Positions 33,816 through 36,590 of a DNA stretch of 36,590 bases are shown here, piece by piece (position 1 is the first letter of the stretch; each line of letters starts with the position of its first letter). A program made the translations under genes and the position numbers. The notes under the pieces were generated by a model. It did not search any database. It worked only from the letters and a program-made list of their open reading frames with translations, and was not told the DNA's origin. This DNA comes from Gemmatimonadota bacterium (lineage in GTDB: Bacteria; Gemmatimonadota; Gemmatimonadetes; Longimicrobiales; Gaopeijiaceae), in contig JAAXGI010000066.1 of the NCBI GenBank assembly GCA_012267505.1, positions 1 through 36,590 of the forward strand, given 5' to 3'.

Positions 33816-35836
33816 GCCTCGCCACCCCCTCCGTTGCCCATGAATTGCTCGACCGCCGCCTTCGCGTCCTCCGGGGAGGTCGTCTTCAGGTCAACAGGGC
33901 ACTTGGCGGCCTGCTCCTCGACATCGCGGATCGGGCAGCGCGTGACCCCCTGCGCCTTCGCCTCCTCGATGAACTTCCGCATCTCCGGGCTCACGGCGTC
34001 CACCCCCTCCGCCGCGGCCCTGATCTGCTTCGTCTGGAGTTCCTTGAACATGACGAGCATCGTATCGATGTCGAAGGTGTCGGCCGCGATCATCGCCTCC
34101 CTGTTCTCGTCCATCACCGCCGTCGTTACCCGCCAGACGGCGTGCTCCCTGGCGAACTTCTCGACCGTGTTGCGCGCAAGCGGCCGGGCGACCAGGGGCA
34201 CCGCCGCGAGACGTTCGAAGGCCTCATGCGTCCAGACGACCGGATCGGAGAGCGTCCGCTCCCGGACCTGGGCGTGACCGGTATACGGACACTTCGTCTC
34301 GATCGTCGCAGCCTCGGGCACGGGATCGGCGTCGTGGCCCTCGACGACCGTCCGCTTCATCGCGTCCTCGGCCTTGACCTCCGCGAGCGCCAGCTCCTCG
34401 GCGGTTCCGATCCCCATGATCAGCTGCATGTGCGTGGGAAGGAGCTTCTGGATCGCCTCGTCGAGCCGGTCTCCGGTCACGGTCGGGAGAACCGGGGGCG
34501 GGGCGCCGTTCCCGGAGGCAGCCGGCGCCGGGCCGTAGTGCTCCATCACGAACTCCTCGACGGCCTTTCTCGCGATCCCGAGCGCGAAGGGCGGCACCCT
34601 GAGAATCCGGACCTCGGCGTCGGGAGCCCACTCGAGCCCCTTCTCCCCATCCTCCTCGATCCATGGGATGTCGTCGGGGCGCACCTCGGTCGTCCCGACC
34701 AAGAGCACGTTCGTCGGCGAGAGGCGGCAGAGGTTGTCCGCCTGGGAGCCCATATCCGTCCCCTCGATCCGGTGCCCGCCGTGCCGGGCGAGGACGAGAA
34801 GGGAGGGATCGACCTCCTCGATCCACTGGAGAATGCACTGGAAGGGCTTGCCGATGAGGATCTGCGTCTCCATCTCGACGTCCGGGAAGCCGGCGTGCAT
34901 GATCTCCGCCCGCTTGAGGTTCGCCTGGCAGAGCTTGAGCAGACCCTTGTCGATGATGTTGTTGTGGAGCTCCTCCTGCTCCTCGAACTTGAACACCTTG
35001 GCGGCCTGAGCCGAGAGCACGTCCTTGATGTTTCCGAAGACGACGTGGTGGTACTCGACGTCGAAGGCCGAGCAGACGTAGAGCTTCGCCCTGTACTCGC
35101 GGGCCATCTCGAGGGCGACGCGCATCGCCTTGTAGGAATAGGACGACCCGTCGATGCAGACCATCCAGCGTCCCTCGGCGAGAGGACGGTCGTTCCTGAT
35201 CACGAGGGCGTCTTTCTCCACCTGCCGGATCACGCGTGAGGCTACGCCGCCGAGCTGCGAGAAGGGTTGCTGGCCGATCCCGTGCGCGCCGATCACCATC
35301 AGGTCGTAGCTCCGGCCGCTCTCCCCGGCCAGCTTCTCCTCCTGGTCCTCGTCCTCTGCGACGAGCCTTCCGTCCTCGCCCAGGATCACATCGCCACGAC
35401 CGCTCTCCCCCCCGTCGTACTTCCCCGCGATGTTCGGATCGAACCCGATGAGGCTTGGAAGGCGGCCAGCGCCGCGGTTCGCCTCGCGGATGATCTCCTC
35501 GTAGTTGATCCCCTCGAGGAGCTGGCGGGTGAGCGGCACGTCCGCTTCCGCGCAGAGTTCCTCGGTGCGGTCAAGGAAGGAGTCGGAGATGAGCTGGAGC
35601 CCCTTCTCGATCAGCTTGTCGTGGATCTTGCGCTGGCGCCTGATCTCGGCATCGGTCTGGAACTGGGCCGGAAGCCCGGTCTCAAGCTGCCGGAAGCGGA
35701 CGTCGTGGAGCCGGGCCGCATACACGTGGTTGCCCGTAATGCGCCCGCCGGATCGCCGGCAGACCTCGATCGCCCTCTCGACCGCCCAGCAGGAATGTTC
35801 CGAATTGTCAACCGGGACAAGGATTTCTCGGTACAT
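33812..35836 (-). CDS. Double UspA-domain protein with two PCP_red-like segments
   Basis: This 674-residue product starts YREILVPVDNSEHS, a classic UspA N-terminus. Domain 1 spans about 1-215, with the nucleotide loop GAHGIGQQPFSQLGG and an acidic insertion. Domain 2 spans about 223-382, with RHGGHRIEGTDMG. Two PCP_red-like segments follow: W403 to about 435 and W535 to about 580, both fitting W-x3-A-x2-R-[IL]-x2-[VI]-P-x10-[VI]-E. Three Cys-Pro pairs (516, 634, 646) resemble heme-regulatory motifs. It is the first gene of the operon, and its stop overlaps the radical SAM start. A chaperone or sensor for heme handling is my inference. The second of two adjacent ATGs is chosen, with GAGG five bases upstream. 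Confidence 0.83.
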   Translation of the reverse strand: MYREILVPVDNSEHSCWAVERAIEVCRRSGGRITGNHVYAARLHDVRFRQLETGLPAQFQTDAEIRRQRKIHDKLIEKGLQLISDSFLDRTEELCAEADVPLTRQLLEGINYEEIIREANRGAGRLPSLIGFDPNIAGKYDGGESGRGDVILGEDGRLVAEDEDQEEKLAGESGRSYDLMVIGAHGIGQQPFSQLGGVASRVIRQVEKDALVIRNDRPLAEGRWMVCIDGSSYSYKAMRVALEMAREYRAKLYVCSAFDVEYHHVVFGNIKDVLSAQAAKVFKFEEQEELHNNIIDKGLLKLCQANLKRAEIMHAGFPDVEMETQILIGKPFQCILQWIEEVDPSLLVLARHGGHRIEGTDMGSQADNLCRLSPTNVLLVGTTEVRPDDIPWIEEDGEKGLEWAPDAEVRILRVPPFALGIARKAVEEFVMEHYGPAPAASGNGAPPPVLPTVTGDRLDEAIQKLLPTHMQLIMGIGTAEELALAEVKAEDAMKRTVVEGHDADPVPEAATIETKCPYTGHAQVRERTLSDPVVWTHEAFERLAAVPLVARPLARNTVEKFAREHAVWRVTTAVMDENREAMIAADTFDIDTMLVMFKELQTKQIRAAAEGVDAVSPEMRKFIEEAKAQGVTRCPIRDVEEQAAKCPVDLKTTSPEDAKAAVEQFMGNGGGGEA

Positions 35837-36081
35837 CATATCCTCGGTATGCAGGCAGTGTGTCCCTTGTATTCCCGGATGACGGCCACCCGCCCTGCCG
35901 GCACCGTCCGGACCGGTCCTCGCGCCCGGCCGCCGGGCCCGCGGCGTGGTGTCGGGCGCCCGGGGGGCGCAAGCCCTCCACCCGCTCGCGGCCGGCACCC
36001 GATTCGGGTCCCCGCCAAGAGCCCGCCGCACCGCTGGCCGGCCCCGGCCTGAACCCCGACCGACCGCCGAAACGGGGGAGT

Positions 36082-36110
36082 AAGATACCCGCTTGTGAAA
36101 ATTTTCTCAA
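36082..36110 (-). promoter_or_regulatory. Sigma70-like promoter for the oxidase operon
   Basis: On the minus strand, TTGAGA (36110-36105) and TATCTT (36087-36082) are separated by exactly 17 nt, five and four matches to the consensus hexamers. It points toward the UspA gene, about 250 nt upstream of its start, in a locally AT-rich patch of otherwise very GC-rich DNA. Confidence 0.6.
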
Positions 36111-36113
36111 GCG
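36090..36113. promoter_or_regulatory. 24-nt palindrome, candidate CRP/FNR-type operator
   Basis: Halves CGCTTGTGAAAA and TTTTCTCAAGCG are reverse complements with one mismatched pair. The core TTGTGA-N6-TCTCAA has the half-site spacing of CRP-family sites, not the shorter FNR spacing. It overlaps the -35 hexamer and spacer of the promoter above. A repressor, or an activator of unusual position, would fit. No T-run follows on either strand, so it is not a typical terminator. Confidence 0.55.
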
Positions 36114-36186
36114 CGCAGCAGCACCTGTCCGGGGCCCGCTTCCGACTCCCCGCCGGCTCCGGAAACCGCTCCGGAATCCGCCCGGC

Positions 36187-36590
36187 TCAAGGCGCCGGGG
36201 AGGTGATCCGTTCGAGGAGCGGCCGCGCCGGGAGGAGGGTTGCGACGAGAAGCACGAGTGTCGCGAGGAGGGGCGGCCCGAGGCCGGCGTTGCCTCCGGG
36301 GAGAGCGCCGCCGGCCACGGCGAAGAGCGCCTCGTGGAAGGGCGTGAACGGCAGCAAGGCCTCGAGGCGCGCCTCCCAGCTCCCCTCGGCGGGGGTCCGG
36401 AATACGCCCGAGCCGTGGAGGAGGAAGAGCGACGCGAGGGCCGCAAGTAGCGCGCCCTCGGCGATGGAACGGGCGAGCGCGGCCACCCAGCAGCCGACGA
36501 GATTCGCCGCGAGCAGCGCGGGAGGGACCGAGGCGAGAAGCATCGCGAGCGCCGGCCCGCCGGCCCCTCCCAGCCAGGAGACCACGAGGA
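36187..36590 (-). CDS. Multi-pass membrane protein, partial (possible ABC-2 type permease)
   Basis: The frame is open to the right edge, so the N-terminus is missing; a GTG at 36585 is only an internal candidate. The visible 133 residues are mostly hydrophobic, with about three membrane segments (ALAMLLASVPPALLAANLVG, ALLAALASLFLLHG, LLATLVLLVATLLPARPLL) and a loop WEARLEALLPFTPFHEAL. This layout resembles the C-terminal part of ABC-2 permeases, but no diagnostic motif is present. It is separated from the oxidase operon by about 350 nt holding a promoter, so it belongs to another unit. Confidence 0.45.
   Translation of the reverse strand, partial: LVVSWLGGAGGPALAMLLASVPPALLAANLVGCWVAALARSIAEGALLAALASLFLLHGSGVFRTPAEGSWEARLEALLPFTPFHEALFAVAGGALPGGNAGLGPPLLATLVLLVATLLPARPLLERITSPAP

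Noticed and set aside
36090-36113. Intrinsic terminator for the partial permease gene
   Set aside because: The palindrome could fold, but no T-run follows in the direction of transcription, and it overlaps a well-spaced promoter.

Overview
The window is high-GC bacterial DNA with no phage, insertion-sequence or CRISPR signature. TonB-dependent receptors with an N-terminal carboxypeptidase-regulatory-like domain, a DUF4159 protein and exported amidase and aldolase enzymes suggest Gemmatimonadota or a close relative. That placement is inferred from gene style, not from a marker gene.

Left part (1-7.4 kb, minus strand). A coxS-coxL-coxM-coxD-coxE cluster encodes an aerobic molybdenum hydroxylase of the xanthine oxidase family. 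Its active-site loop (ALRGAGR) is of the form II type, so carbon monoxide as substrate is doubtful. The VWA protein coxE runs off the left edge. A secreted PQQ-dependent dehydrogenase lies just upstream.

Copper, RNA and receptor part (7.6-15.9 kb). On the plus strand are a small exported His/Cys-rich protein, CopC and a TonB-dependent receptor with Met/His-rich segments resembling the OprC copper channel. The RNase P RNA and a tRNA-Arg(CCG) follow, then a FecA-like TonB receptor. CopD lies on the minus strand.

Middle part (16.2-22.5 kb, plus strand). This holds a DUF4159 protein, an amidase fused to a CHRD-like domain, an HpcH/HpaI aldolase that carries a signal peptide, BioY with a small membrane protein, and a decayed DEDD exonuclease gene of the RecQ-associated type with two in-frame stops and no start codon.

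Right part (22.5-36.1 kb, minus strand). This is the most unusual region. Twelve tightly packed genes, many with 4-nt overlaps, appear to form one operon. In transcription order they are: a double-UspA protein with two C-terminal PCP_red-like segments; a NirJ/AhbD-like radical SAM/SPASM protein ending in a third PCP_red-like segment; a divergent cytochrome bd-superfamily subunit; a diheme cytochrome c; a membrane-anchored monoheme cytochrome c; a diheme cytochrome c fused to an ethylbenzene-dehydrogenase-type heme b domain; a type I copper lipoprotein; cytochrome c oxidase subunits II, I, III and IV; and a 52-residue membrane protein. A sigma70-like promoter overlapped by a 24-nt near-perfect palindrome of CRP/FNR-like geometry lies upstream. 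I read this as a possibly undescribed respiratory module: an atypical bd-like enzyme with its own tetrapyrrole-modifying and stress-protein partners, wired through c-type cytochromes and cupredoxin to an A1-type heme-copper oxidase. A partial membrane protein, perhaps an ABC-2 permease, ends the window.
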